The position numbers were made by a program, and so were the translations under genes. A model generated the notes under the pieces. The model ran no database searches. It was not told the DNA's origin and saw nothing but the letters and a program-made list of their open reading frames with translations. Of a DNA stretch of 64,000 bases, positions 11,501-20,670 are shown in pieces. The stretch spans positions 620,001 through 684,000 of the forward strand of contig CP012820.1 in the NCBI GenBank assembly GCA_001936135.1, written 5' to 3'. Source of the DNA: Saccharomycopsis fibuligera x Saccharomycopsis cf. fibuligera. Taxonomy: Eukaryota; Ascomycota; Saccharomycetes; Ascoideales; Saccharomycopsidaceae. Each line of letters begins with the position of its first letter. Position 1 is the first letter of the stretch.

Positions 11501-11561
11501 TAGCCGCCAGCCAACGTACTCCGAAACAATTGGCGAGGACCTAGAGTTTGAGGATTACTAA
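8547..11561 (+). CDS. ATG13: Autophagy protein Atg13 (HORMA domain)
   Basis: 1004 residues from the ATG at 8547; the frame is open for 30 bp further upstream but only from a TTG. Atg13 is the regulatory subunit that links Atg1 kinase to the Atg17 scaffold at the phagophore assembly site and is controlled by TORC1. The N-terminal ~300 residues form the HORMA domain: the helix HQIIRHFFYKSAHIL, the ELNSSNLLSVNYRIL strand region, then ISSKGRIGLSKPII and LSVSVSYRKDCKFH, all diagnostic of Atg13. The rest is disordered: a Pro run near residue 415, SP/TP-rich stretches likely to be kinase targets, GSGP repeats near 760 and an Ala run near 895. It is clearly longer than S. cerevisiae Atg13 (738); the extra length is in the disordered tail. 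The upstream leader is CT-rich. Confidence 0.9.
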   Translation: MYSKSSFQHSVLHSSSSLSSTSSFTNSSATNSNLSGSSKDQETLHQIIRHFFYKSAHILSIFRSPSSLLSQNTNNSNNKSGANDSLNLCAGSTTSSVDKWFNIQLNSALLPTEALTDWESKADSSSSPQLLPPLIIESYLDLRNSASASDRLYLTDDDNNDWLVVKLGPNKKTKSEIVLERWLVDLADTDTASVENTKQDISAIYQDCAKILKALIKFISSQPATILRNKLELNSSNLLSVNYRILDPSAKISSKGRIGLSKPIIPYYESASSSGRGTTHILQKEFNTVKTNYGLLSVSVSYRKDCKFHLASAASPIPNAVGRSPPRYTNCDSTNYNLVAPPLGETATEPSSLGRRNSLLRVRKLSTNSTNSLFSLREDSPKTNSSCTVATPPQTPSPFGLKGAPTAHPAPPPPPPPPPPTLGTPAPNNNSSVSLASVPSFHRSNSNVSLAAILRAQRNSFSNSSLNNNGVTASNPAREISASIRGTPSLIKRSLSISSAGSALFDNNDALSGPISSGAVAIPSSNGNNTMANRYSSSFKSSGDYRRRSLLLSNESNKRSSFLTARDISPKSLSYDNFGDALAVNSASRDIHDPLFSDHSLEAFVNILDTNKYQLKANGSSTLKRVSSLTDKRNETRLEDSLQKFQLMRSSHDALSNNLSNSLLGGLDSPKNVRLQQKQTSGSSKRTTSYSGAFTLSTSASSSPSLSTPRRFSQKATETGTTSAAGIPYKNALNHSPFTTAVQRQLAYLDFHSYDYAGSGPGSGPGSAPEKPLIDDTAYSRTTVTPGNYSTAVNTAALSEGDSGDNNNRHHSSGDVERRVGVYIPGSSNTDALLFGAVYSRPPISSFSSSPRTPRSLQHQSNHHHRLSFVLDSHSPLFISAKSEAAATAAAAAAAAAATGDGGRTTGRGATAVGAGPAGVMASSPFMSSTPLIEANVSNVYACIEPFNVSVKSSDKPQVHHNYKDNKNTDVFDSNNIANPEMALDSRQPTYSETIGEDLEFEDY

Positions 11562-12232
11562 GAATTATAGATCTCACCCCCTGGTGCTTTACTTTTTTTT
11601 TTTTTATTTTTTTTTTTATTTTTTTGTTTTCTCTTACTCTTTATTCTTGCTTACTACTCACATATTTACATAACACTCATACATATACACACGCGGCCGC
11701 ACAGTGGTGCGCTATTTTACATTCAGTTTTCTCGACCTTGCTGTTCTTTTTCAGCACTTTGTTCCTCTGGTGGGAATCTGCGCTACTGCGATATTCTCCA
11801 CTTTATTTACATTCTAAATTCCAAATCTGTTTATTTATTTATTTGTTTATTTGTTTATTTGTTTGCCAACATTTGTCTTCCAGCTATAAATATATATATA
11901 CCTTAATTGCAGCTATCGCGACTTCCAGACATAGATATGTTGGCAAATTGCAAATTGGCAAAACGTTTTTCGGGTGGAGATCAGCCATTGACTTTTGCAA
12001 GCCGGAAACTTTAAATTTTGCTAGTTACAACAAGCTTATAAATCCGCTGTCGCTACGCAATTTAGAGATTGGCTATTGTCTCTGTTTTTCTTTTTCGGAC
12101 TTCGCGCCCACACAAAATAGCCTCTTCCTAAGGGTTACGGGTCCCGGATGCGCTCCCCGTGACGATGGTCAACCCCCTCGGAAGTGCAAGATTTGGGTGG
12201 CAAATGCGAGGGCGGTGTTGGTTTGACCTGTG

Positions 12233-12437
12233 CGGTAAAGCGCAGCTATGAACAAGCTTAAGTATAGTGGAGATAAAGCACGTTCCGAGAACCTTTGTCA
12301 GGTGCAAAGAGGGAAAACCCAGGTCGGAAATGCCAAATTACGGTTCCCTGAACTGCAAGCCCTGCTGACCATTGCTACGGAACCGCTGGGCACGCCCCCA
12401 AACAACAACTTTGAAAAAGGAGGTCGGCGCTTTACCG
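12233..12437. promoter_or_regulatory. Pair of 11-bp inverted elements in the transketolase promoter
   Basis: CGGTAAAGCGC at 12233-12243 recurs as its exact reverse complement GCGCTTTACCG at 12427-12437, three bases before the TATA box. Eleven identical bases in two copies of one promoter suggest a transcription factor site; the CGG ends are of the zinc-cluster type. Confidence 0.4.
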
Positions 12438-12439
12438 TT

Positions 12440-12448
12440 TATATATAA
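12440..12448 (+). promoter_or_regulatory. TATA box of transketolase
   Basis: TATATATAA about 275 bp upstream of the ATG at 12723, followed by a long CT-rich leader typical of strongly expressed yeast genes. Confidence 0.5.
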
Positions 12449-12722
12449 TATGCCTGCCCATCGGCTCATTTTTTCTTTTCGTTTGTTTCTTGTTTGCCTT
12501 TTCTCTTTTTTTTCTTCTTTTTCTCTTTCCCTTCGTCAGACAAAGCAGGAACATTCATCGTCCCCCTTTATCCATCCATTTCTATTCTATAAATTAACAA
12601 TTAGCCAATTGATTAAAGTTGTTGACTGTTCATACACACAACTTTCTAATTGACTTCTCCATCTTGCAACTCTATCTCGATCGATTGCTCATTTTCAATT
12701 TTCTTGCTTAATATTTTACACA

Positions 12723-15101
12723 ATGTCTCTTCCAGAAGGATTCTCTGATCTCGACAATCTTGCTGTCAGCACTATTCGTCTTTTATCGGTAAGTAGATCA
12801 ATTGTTTGTTTCGTTGAATTCGCGAGCACTGATTATTATCCAGGTTCGGTGGATTTGTGGTCCAACAATTAGTTGGGCTCATCGTTTTTCTGGCATTGCA
12901 TCATTGCAGTGGTTGTGCAGGATTTAGTGGAAAAAAATGTTTTGTTGAATTTTTTTTCTCTTTCCGACCTCCGCTATTGCTGAAAAGGGGGCGTCATTTG
13001 TATAGTCTGCTACTGCCTGCTTATCGCAATGTAACTATTCACTCACCTATCCTTTTGAAGAACCAATTGTTTGATTAGAGATAAAAAATACTAACACTTT
13101 CACAATTAGGTCGACCAAGTTGCTGCTGCTAACTCCGGTCACCCTGGTGCCCCACTCGGCTTGGCTCCAGTTGCCCACTTGGTTTGGAAGTCTATGAAAC
13201 AAAACCCAAAGAGCCCACATTGGTTGAACAAGGACAGATTCGTTCTTTCCAATGGCCACGCTGTTGCCTTGTTGTACTCCATCTTGCACTTGTCTGGTTA
13301 CGACCTCAGCATTGATGACTTGAAGAACTTCAGACAGGTTGACTCCAAGACTCCAGGTCATCCAGAAGCCGGTGCTCCAGGTATTGACGTCACCACCGGT
13401 CCATTGGGTCAAGGTATCAGTAACGCTGTTGGTTTCGCCTTGGCTCAACAACATGTTGCCGCTAGATACAACAAGCCAGGCTTTACCATCTCTGACAACT
13501 ACACCTACGCTATCGTCGGTGACGGTTGTTTGCAAGAAGGTGTTGCTTCTGAAGCTTGTTCTTTGGCCGGTCACTTGCAATTGAAAAACTTGATTGCTTT
13601 TTACGATGACAACCATATCTCTATTGATGGTGACACCAACGTCGCCTTCACTGAAGATGTCAACAAGAGATTTGAAGCTTACGGCTGGAAGGTCTTATGG
13701 GTTAAAGACGGTATGAACGACATTGCTGGTATCAACAATGCCATTGCTGAAGCTAAGAAATCTGACAAACCAACTTTGATCAGATTGACTACCATTATTG
13801 GTTACGGCTCCTTGAAAGAAGGTACTGCTGGTGTTCACGGCTCTCCATTGAAACCAGACGATGTTGCCCAATTGAAGGAAAAATTGCACTTTGACCCAAA
13901 GAAGTCTTTCCAAGTTCCAGACGAAGTTTACCAATTGTACCATGCTATCTCTGAAAGGGGTGCCGCTGAAGAAGAAAAATGGAACAAAACTGTTGAAGCT
14001 TATGCTGAAAAGTACCCAGAATTGGGCGCTGAATTGAAGAGAAGAATTTCTGGTCAATTGCCAGAAGGTTGGGAGAAAAAATTGCCAACTTTCACCGCTT
14101 CTGACAAGGCTGTTGCCACCAGAAAGTTGTCTGAAGGTGTTATCAGTGCTCTTTACGACGTTGTTCCAGAATTGATTGGTGGTTCTGCCGATTTGACTGG
14201 TTCTAACTTGACCAGAGCTCCAGATGCCGTTGACTTCCAACCACCATCTACTGGCTTGGGTGACTACTCTGGTCGTTACATCAGATTTGGTGTTAGAGAA
14301 CACGGTATGGCCGCTATCTGTAACGGTATTTCCGGTTACGGTTACAATTTGATTCCATTCGGTGGTACTTTCTTGAACTTTGTTTCTTACGCTGCTGGTG
14401 CTGTCAGATTGTCTGCTTTGTCTCAGCATCAAGTTATATATGTTGCTACTCACGACTCTATTGGTTTGGGTGAAGATGGCCCAACCCATCAACCTGTTGA
14501 AACTTTGGCCCACTTGAGAGCTATTCCAAACTTGGCTGTCTGGAGACCAGCTGACGGTAACGAAACCTCTGCCGCTTACTTGACTGCTTTGAAATCTAAG
14601 AAGAACCCATCCGTTATTGCCTTGTCTAGACAAAACTTGCCACACTTGGAAGGTTCTTCTATTGAAAAAGCTTCCAAGGGTGGTTACATTGTCCACGAAA
14701 CCAAGAACCCACAAGTCGCTGTTGTTGCTACTGGTTCTGAAGTTAGCATTGCTGTTGACGCCGCTAAATTGTTGGCTCAAGAAGGTATTGATGTTAACGT
14801 TATCTCCTTGCCAGACTGGCACACTTTTGACTTGCAACCAAGAGAATACAGATTGAGCGTTTTCCCAGATGGCGTTCCAGTTATGTCTTTTGAAGTGTTG
14901 TGTACTTCTGGCTGGGCTAAATATTCTCATGAACATTTTGGTATGGACAGATTCGGTTTCTCCGGTAAGGCACCAGAAATCTACAAGCGTTTGGAATTCA
15001 CCCCAGAAGGGGTTGCTTCTAGAGCTAAGAAGGTTATTGACTTCTACAAGGGTGTTTCAGTTAGATCTCCATTGAACACTGCCTTCGAAACTTCTATCTA
15101 A
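12723..15101 (+). CDS. TKL1: Transketolase, two exons
   Basis: Exon 1 is 12723-12788 (22 codons, MSLPEGFSDLDNLAVSTIRL...), exon 2 is 13110-15101; together 685 residues, against 680 in S. cerevisiae Tkl1. The spliced join restores the conserved start ...STIRLLS-VDQVAAANSGHPGAP; without exon 1 the enzyme would lack its first helix. It is the thiamine-diphosphate enzyme of the non-oxidative pentose phosphate pathway and moves two-carbon units between sugar phosphates. Visible motifs: GHPGAP near residue 32, the thiamine-diphosphate motif beginning GDGCLQEG at about 159, GGSADLTGSNL, and the signature region THDSIGLGEDGPTHQP. Codon use is extremely biased (TTG, GGT, GCT, AAG), pointing to high expression; I found no in-frame CTG in the coding sequence. 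Confidence 0.96.
12789..13109 (+). other. Intron of transketolase
   Basis: 321 nt, phase 0. Donor GTAAGT at 12789, branch site TACTAAC at 13089-13095, acceptor TAG ending at 13109. I see no obvious box C/D snoRNA inside. Confidence 0.93.
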
Positions 15102-16118
15102 GTGAAACAGATAAAACAAAATTAACGACTTGACGTTTTTAAACCATAATCCTTCAAATTTCTCATTGTTTTTAACTTGTCTTTCTAGAAATAAATATAT
15201 ATTTTTCTAATATTTGCCGCTGCGGTGTAAGTGAATTTACTTAAAACATACTGCTAGTGAGTAACTTATTAATAGGTCACCCGTGCACGGCGCACGTTTT
15301 GAAGCCGGCAAAGTGTCAGCATATAGACATTTCTTGCGGGCTGTTGTGTTAGCTCTGTATAACATACAAGGATCTGCAACTTGGAAAGAAAATATTAAAG
15401 CAAGTAGTCTGCCGCTTAATACCTGCGCCAAGCCTGACACATAAATGTAGACAGCAGTTCATTGAGTTGGAAAATCAGCTTAGCCGTAGCAACAACTATA
15501 AGCAACCAAACAAACTCACTTCAGTATTTGCTGGTTGACTGTAGCGAAAGATTGCCTTCTTTTAACAATGCTATAATGAAACAATTAGACAGAAAAAGGG
15601 AGGCGAGATAAAGATGTAGAGAGAAATCAAATTAATTCGAGAAGTCAATTTAATTGGGATCCTTGCAGGCGCTGAACAAACCGTGTACATAAAAAAGGTT
15701 CAATCCAAACTGGTTTTCCCATATAATTATAGTAGAGCCAGCTCAGAGTATGATCAGCTAAAATATTACAAGCTCTTTGTAAGACCAGGATTTAGCATTT
15801 TGAAACTATTTTACATAAAAAGAAACATCCGATTAAAATCCGTTTTATGTTTAATTTTTGAGGCAAAAGATAAAAATAAGAACAAAAAATTTAAGTCAAA
15901 AAACAAACTTGTGTGCTGCCAAAATTGAATTTAACGTATAACAAATAGAACGAACCAAAACAAAATTGGAACAAAAAAATAAAAACAGTCTTGGTCATCA
16001 TTATAATACACCCACAGTACCACCATTATCATTATCATTATCGTTATCATCATCATTATTATTATTATTATTGCTGATATTGATTATATGTGATATAATC
16101 TTATCTGTTTTTTTATTC
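15102..16118. other. Convergent intergenic region between transketolase and RAT1
   Basis: About 1 kb between two gene 3' ends. A terminator-like AAATAAATATATATTT lies at 15188-15205. TTTTATGTTTA at 15843-15853 matches the S. cerevisiae origin core consensus, which need not apply in this clade. The (ATT)n-type repeats at 16025-16075 are beside the RAT1 stop. No gene seen. Confidence 0.5.
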
Positions 16119-19100
16119 TCATCTAAAACTTCTGCTATTATTTTGATAAAATCCACCACGGTTATTTCTGTATCCACCACGGCCACCACGATTACCACCA
16201 AATCCACCGCCGCGGCCACCACGACCGCCACGATTACCATTGTAATTGTTATAATTGTTATAGGTTGGAGTATAAGAGTCACCACCATTGTACCTGTTAT
16301 TATTGTGATAATTGTTATAATTATTACTATTATTGATATGTTGATAGCTATTGTTGTAACCGTTATTACTGTAGTTATTACTGTAGTTATTATTATTATT
16401 ATTATAATTATTATTGTAATTACCAGTATTATTGTTGGAATTGCTGCCATTGCTGTACTGGCCATTAGGACTGCCAATGCCACCACCAGAAGCTGCAGCA
16501 GCATTGATAGTGTTCAATAGATCAGCGTACATGCCTAATCCTCCAGCATTCAATGCAGCTTGTTGTTGTTGTTGTTGCTGTTGCGATTTGATTTGATTCA
16601 AGTATCCACCATATCTTGGCTTGTAGATATTTGTTTGCTTTTTTAGTTTTCCTTCACTATCAACTTGCTTTAAAGGACCAACGGTCAAGGCAAAATTGAT
16701 GTTATCATTTTGACTATGATTGAAACTTTTCTTTTGACGCACTGCGAATCCTTGACCACCATAAATGATTGCATTTTTGTCTTCTTGATTGAGAACTTCT
16801 AATGGATAAACAAACCCGTTCAAAATCATGGACTTGTTTACTTTTCCGGAAACCGGGCTATAGAAATCATAACCGACAGTTAAATATAATGAGTTTGATA
16901 TCGTTGCTGGGTATGGATCATCCTCTCTGTTTTCGTTCAATGGGAACTCAAAGACACCATCAGCATCGTATTCTTTAGAAATCGAAACAATTCCAGAAAG
17001 ATTAGTCTTTCTAGCGTTGAAGACAATTCGCTTAGATTCACCTTCTTCGTTCTCCTCAAAAAGCTCTTTTTTCCAAATTTTAAACCATTTGTTCTTACTA
17101 CTTATCAAGAGAATTTCTTCTTTGTTTTTATTTCTAAATTTTTCAGCATCACTAAGCAAATCATATTTCGCTTCGACATGTTTCAATAATTTTTTCTCAT
17201 TGATAAATGGTAACAAAGGAATGCCATGCCATGACATTTTGGACCCATTCATATCTATATCAAAATATTCTGGATAATACTCAATAATCCCACTATCTGG
17301 ATTTTTCATCAAATCATGGAAAACATCAGGTAAATTATGAGACGAATCCGCCGGCAAAACACTCATTAATTGCTCAAATGGCCTAAATGGTTTTCCCTGG
17401 ACAAACTTAATATTCACTTCTTTTTTAAAATTCAAAGCTGAAAAATCAGATGCAAATGGGGCATAATGATACGGATAATACCAGTTCCATGATGGACATC
17501 CCTGATAATAGTATAACAACACCCATGAAATGCCTTCTAAATAATGAACAAGCAATTTCTTTTTGAATGGAAGAATTTGATCATCAGACTGCAAGTTGAA
17601 TTTTAACTTGTAATATCTGGCACTGTAACCAGGCTCCCACATTCTTATTATGTCATTATTGTCAATAATTTGACCAGTTTGTGAATTTGTTATTGTGTTT
17701 GGTGCATCTTCATCTTCTGTAGCAGTTGTTGTCTCAATTCCTTCAGGATCATATTCGTCATCGGCACCATCAACATCAGTCGTAGCCATAGTAGTTTCCT
17801 TAGTGTTGTTTTCCACTTTAACTGACTTGACAGATACTTCGGATTCAGAAGGAGTGTCAGAATCGTCCAATTTTCTCTTTTTTAAATTGGCCAACAAGTT
17901 TGCTTTGATTGCCGCAGCCGCTGATTGACTTTGTCTGTTTGCTGCATCAATATCTTCCTGTCTAGCCTGAGATTCATCTTTGGCTAATGGTTGTTTGTTA
18001 ACAAACACAGGATTACTTATGATTTCTTTGGAAGTCTTTGAGACGTTGTTCACTACTTCATTGCTATCAACGGAGTAAATAGGCATGACCTTGTTTATTT
18101 CAGCTGCTTCATTAACAAATACTTTATGTTCGTTAAGTCTTGAGCCAGTAAATGTGTTACCTTTATTTTGTTCTCTCATGACCTTCCTTCTCTTTTCGAA
18201 CTCAGCTTGACGCACCTCATTAGAATGTTTCTTTCTCAAAATGCCATCTTCCATGGAACCAAGACTTTTCAACAAAACTTCAACTGCTGGCATATTCAAA
18301 GTACCATCACGAGTTAAATAATAATCATTGTTAAAACTTTTCTTATTATTGAAAAGGTATGGTAAATTGTTTTTCCAAATATTGACCAACAAATCAATGC
18401 TATTGTCACGAACATTTAAACTTGGCAAATTCGGCAAGAAATCATTACCAATAAAAAAACAGAGGAAAATCCAATCATCGAGACATCTCTCAAAATCCAA
18501 GTTCTTATTTAGCTGTGGAATATTCACACCAGAAAGCAATTCCACCTTCAAATACTCTCTCAAAATATGGGTATTCAACCAAAGGAAAGGTTTTTGATCA
18601 TCACTTTTGTTTAATCTTTTCTTTTCTTCTTCTGAAAGGTTTATATTATCCTTAACGGAAAGATTTCGACTGCTTGGTCCATTGCCGAATTTTGCAAAAA
18701 CGTCTTCTCTAAGAATTCTGAAATGAGGTTCGTGAGTAGCTAAACCAAGGAAAATTAAATCTGCATCCAAACCATAAATGGAGTGAGTAGTATTTGGATT
18801 GTACTGTGGATTGGATCTTTGGGATCTAATGAAGTTCATGATTTTATGCTCACCTTCACCAGGCACAGAGCTATCTGATATCACAACCTGCAAATTTTCC
18901 CAGTTTTCATCGTGAGCTAATTTATAAGCTACCCAGTATCTAACTGATTTAGCTAAAATATCCATGAACGGCGTACCTGGAGTAATGGCATTAGAATCCC
19001 ATTGCGTATGGCCTGACTTCACGGAATCATCAATGATCTTGCCGTTTAAGATATCCTGTTGTTGTTTCAACTTCATTTCAATTTCCATTTCTTGATTCTT

Positions 19101-19448
19101 CAATCTTGCATCTCTGGCAGATCTAAATCTTCTGGAACGTTGTTGATTCATCTTGGCTCTTGGTGCAACACCATCAATGGCAATCATCAATATTTTTCTT
19201 GGCCTTGCCATTCTAATCAAACGGTCAGTGTATTTGAATATTTCAAGCATCATTTGCGATTCATTCGCAGGCGGAGGCTTGTTTTCAGGATGAGAACAAG
19301 GATGAACAATACCATTCATATCAAGATAGAGGTTGTCAAGTTCCCCATTAGGATTAGGGCCATCAAACAGCGAGTCATTCTCAATGACCGGGGAAATAAT
19401 CTTGGGGTACTTATTACTCAACCATCTGAAAAGCGCTGGAACACCCAT
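16119..19448 (-). CDS. RAT1: 5'-3' exoribonuclease, Rat1/Xrn2 type, with prion-like RGG tail
   Basis: 1109 residues from the ATG at 19448 (MGVPALFRWLSNKYPKI, the invariant family start; the frame extends 9 bp further only from a TTG). Rat1 degrades uncapped nuclear RNA from the 5' end, matures rRNA and snoRNA and helps terminate RNA polymerase II. Catalytic regions visible: YLDMNGIVHPC near 45, IAIDGVAPRAKMNQQRSRRF near 95-115, SDSSVPGEGEHKIM near 195-210, and YGLDADLIFLGLATHEPHF. The nuclear paralogue assignment rests on the VAPRAKMNQQRSRRF context and the long linker after the catalytic core. The C-terminal ~150 residues are unusual: a Gln run, then Asn/Tyr-rich sequence, then an RGG box. 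Length exceeds S. cerevisiae Rat1 (1006) mainly for that reason. Confidence 0.93.
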   Translation of the reverse strand: MGVPALFRWLSNKYPKIISPVIENDSLFDGPNPNGELDNLYLDMNGIVHPCSHPENKPPPANESQMMLEIFKYTDRLIRMARPRKILMIAIDGVAPRAKMNQQRSRRFRSARDARLKNQEMEIEMKLKQQQDILNGKIIDDSVKSGHTQWDSNAITPGTPFMDILAKSVRYWVAYKLAHDENWENLQVVISDSSVPGEGEHKIMNFIRSQRSNPQYNPNTTHSIYGLDADLIFLGLATHEPHFRILREDVFAKFGNGPSSRNLSVKDNINLSEEEKKRLNKSDDQKPFLWLNTHILREYLKVELLSGVNIPQLNKNLDFERCLDDWIFLCFFIGNDFLPNLPSLNVRDNSIDLLVNIWKNNLPYLFNNKKSFNNDYYLTRDGTLNMPAVEVLLKSLGSMEDGILRKKHSNEVRQAEFEKRRKVMREQNKGNTFTGSRLNEHKVFVNEAAEINKVMPIYSVDSNEVVNNVSKTSKEIISNPVFVNKQPLAKDESQARQEDIDAANRQSQSAAAAIKANLLANLKKRKLDDSDTPSESEVSVKSVKVENNTKETTMATTDVDGADDEYDPEGIETTTATEDEDAPNTITNSQTGQIIDNNDIIRMWEPGYSARYYKLKFNLQSDDQILPFKKKLLVHYLEGISWVLLYYYQGCPSWNWYYPYHYAPFASDFSALNFKKEVNIKFVQGKPFRPFEQLMSVLPADSSHNLPDVFHDLMKNPDSGIIEYYPEYFDIDMNGSKMSWHGIPLLPFINEKKLLKHVEAKYDLLSDAEKFRNKNKEEILLISSKNKWFKIWKKELFEENEEGESKRIVFNARKTNLSGIVSISKEYDADGVFEFPLNENREDDPYPATISNSLYLTVGYDFYSPVSGKVNKSMILNGFVYPLEVLNQEDKNAIIYGGQGFAVRQKKSFNHSQNDNINFALTVGPLKQVDSEGKLKKQTNIYKPRYGGYLNQIKSQQQQQQQQAALNAGGLGMYADLLNTINAAAASGGGIGSPNGQYSNGSNSNNNTGNYNNNYNNNNNNYSNNYSNNGYNNSYQHINNSNNYNNYHNNNRYNGGDSYTPTYNNYNNYNGNRGGRGGRGGGFGGNRGGRGGYRNNRGGFYQNNSRSFR

Positions 19449-20670
19449 CTTCGTCAATGGACTGAGTTTTCAGTAATATGTAAGAATAGCAACGGACAGG
19501 TGTTGAGACTATGTTACAGAAAGGTCAGTAGGACTGGGTGAAATAGAATAGTGTCAATTTAATGAGGTTACCGCGCTTAATGATGAAAGATTTTCTTTCT
19601 ACCTCATCGTGATACTCTCTCATACATTCTCTAAGTCTTTCTGCATCTCCCCAAAAAAGAAAATTTTTGCGTACACTGGCTCTTTCCGCCAGGGCACACA
19701 ACTCTTTTAAAAAGTTCTCTTATGATTACTACGTTATTAAACATAACGATACATAATTTTACAGATTTCAGAGACGCGTATCCGAACGTATGTGTATGCA
19801 GGTATTAATGCAAAAAAGGACATTAATGGTGAACTCAAAGAGAATACCAGCCTTCAGGAGAGAAGTACTAATGTTAGCTAGTGCTTCAAGGTTTTGCTAA
19901 AGGCACAGCATCACTTTTTATTTAATACTGTTTGTGGGTTGGCTTTAGTACTAGGATGACCTATTGTATAACTGTTATGGCCCGCAAAAATTGCTTTGGG
20001 GAAGGAAGTCATTCCAAACAAACCAGAAAGTGCCCTTTCTTCCAAACCGGGCTAGCTACGCTGATCAATAGTATACCAGCGCACTTACTCTGTTCTTTTT
20101 CAAGCACAAGGTTTTTACTTTTTTTAATTTGTTTGTCTGTTTTTCTCCCATATTCTACGTAAAAGATCTCGGCACTATTATTAGTATGTATTAGCAAGCT
20201 AAAATTTTGACGCTCCCCTGTAGAAATTGCACATAGCGAATTTCGCATATTGCCGTATTAACAAAGAGAAAGGAGTACCAAAATAAAAAAGCACACATAC
20301 ACATAAACATAAACATATACATACACACACACATACACATACACATACACATACAAACGAGAACTATGGTTCTTCCAACACTTTGGCCAAATTTCAGTTG
20401 GTTTAGCTGTTCTCGTACCTACGAAACTTAGAACTTACGGCTAGCGCACGGATCATACTGGCCGAGAAAGCCTCCAAACTTGGAGCGGTCGCAGGTGGAG
20501 GGCTTTGCGCGGTGCTACCGAGAAACCAAGTCTCGGTGATTCGACAGCGCTATAAATAATCAAAGGGCGTGAAACAAAAGGTGCTGCGTCTAGGGTGCGC
20601 TGGGATGCATGGAGTGTGCGTCAGTGCTATTGAGGTTGCAGGCTGACAGGCTCTACAATCCTAACCTCTG
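19449..20670. other. Intergenic region upstream of RAT1 and SBE22-like gene
   Basis: About 1.2 kb. Contains a CA/TA microsatellite at 20290-20356, a segment with several short hairpins at 20467-20537, and a TATAAATA box at about 20551 on the plus strand. Small ORFs are not convincing. Confidence 0.5.
20290..20356. repeat. (CACATA)n-type microsatellite
   Basis: Imperfect ACACAT/ACATAA units repeated for about 65 bp. Confidence 0.85.

Larger units (their letters stand above)
11562..12722 (+). other. Intergenic region and promoter of transketolase
   Basis: About 1.16 kb. The first part has T-rich terminator-like sequence after ATG13 (11590-11630) and GTTTATTT repeats (11827-11865). The second part is the likely promoter of the transketolase gene, with an 11-bp inverted repeat pair (12233-12243 and 12427-12437) and a TATA box at 12440. 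Small ORFs here show no domain. Confidence 0.55.

Noticed and set aside
12090-12430. Possible RNA gene in the transketolase promoter, suggested by GC-rich segments
   Set aside because: No tRNA, snRNA or snoRNA motif was found; the segment is better explained as promoter.
13695-14936. 413-codon ORF on the strand opposite transketolase
   Set aside because: Mirror of a strongly codon-biased gene: the bias removes TTA, CTA and TCA triplets, so the opposite frame stays open. No domain.
15699-15708. GGTTCAATCC, a tRNA B-box-like sequence
   Set aside because: The bases around it do not form a T-stem, and no A box or acceptor stem lies upstream.
15843-15853. Match to the S. cerevisiae replication origin core
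   Set aside because: An 11-bp AT-rich match is common by chance and origin motifs differ in this clade.
16001-16520. Hydrophobic Ile/Thr/Val-rich ORFs of 167-184 codons on both strands
   Set aside because: They are out-of-frame readings of the Asn/Tyr and RGG repeat codons at the RAT1 3' end and of the adjacent ATT repeats.
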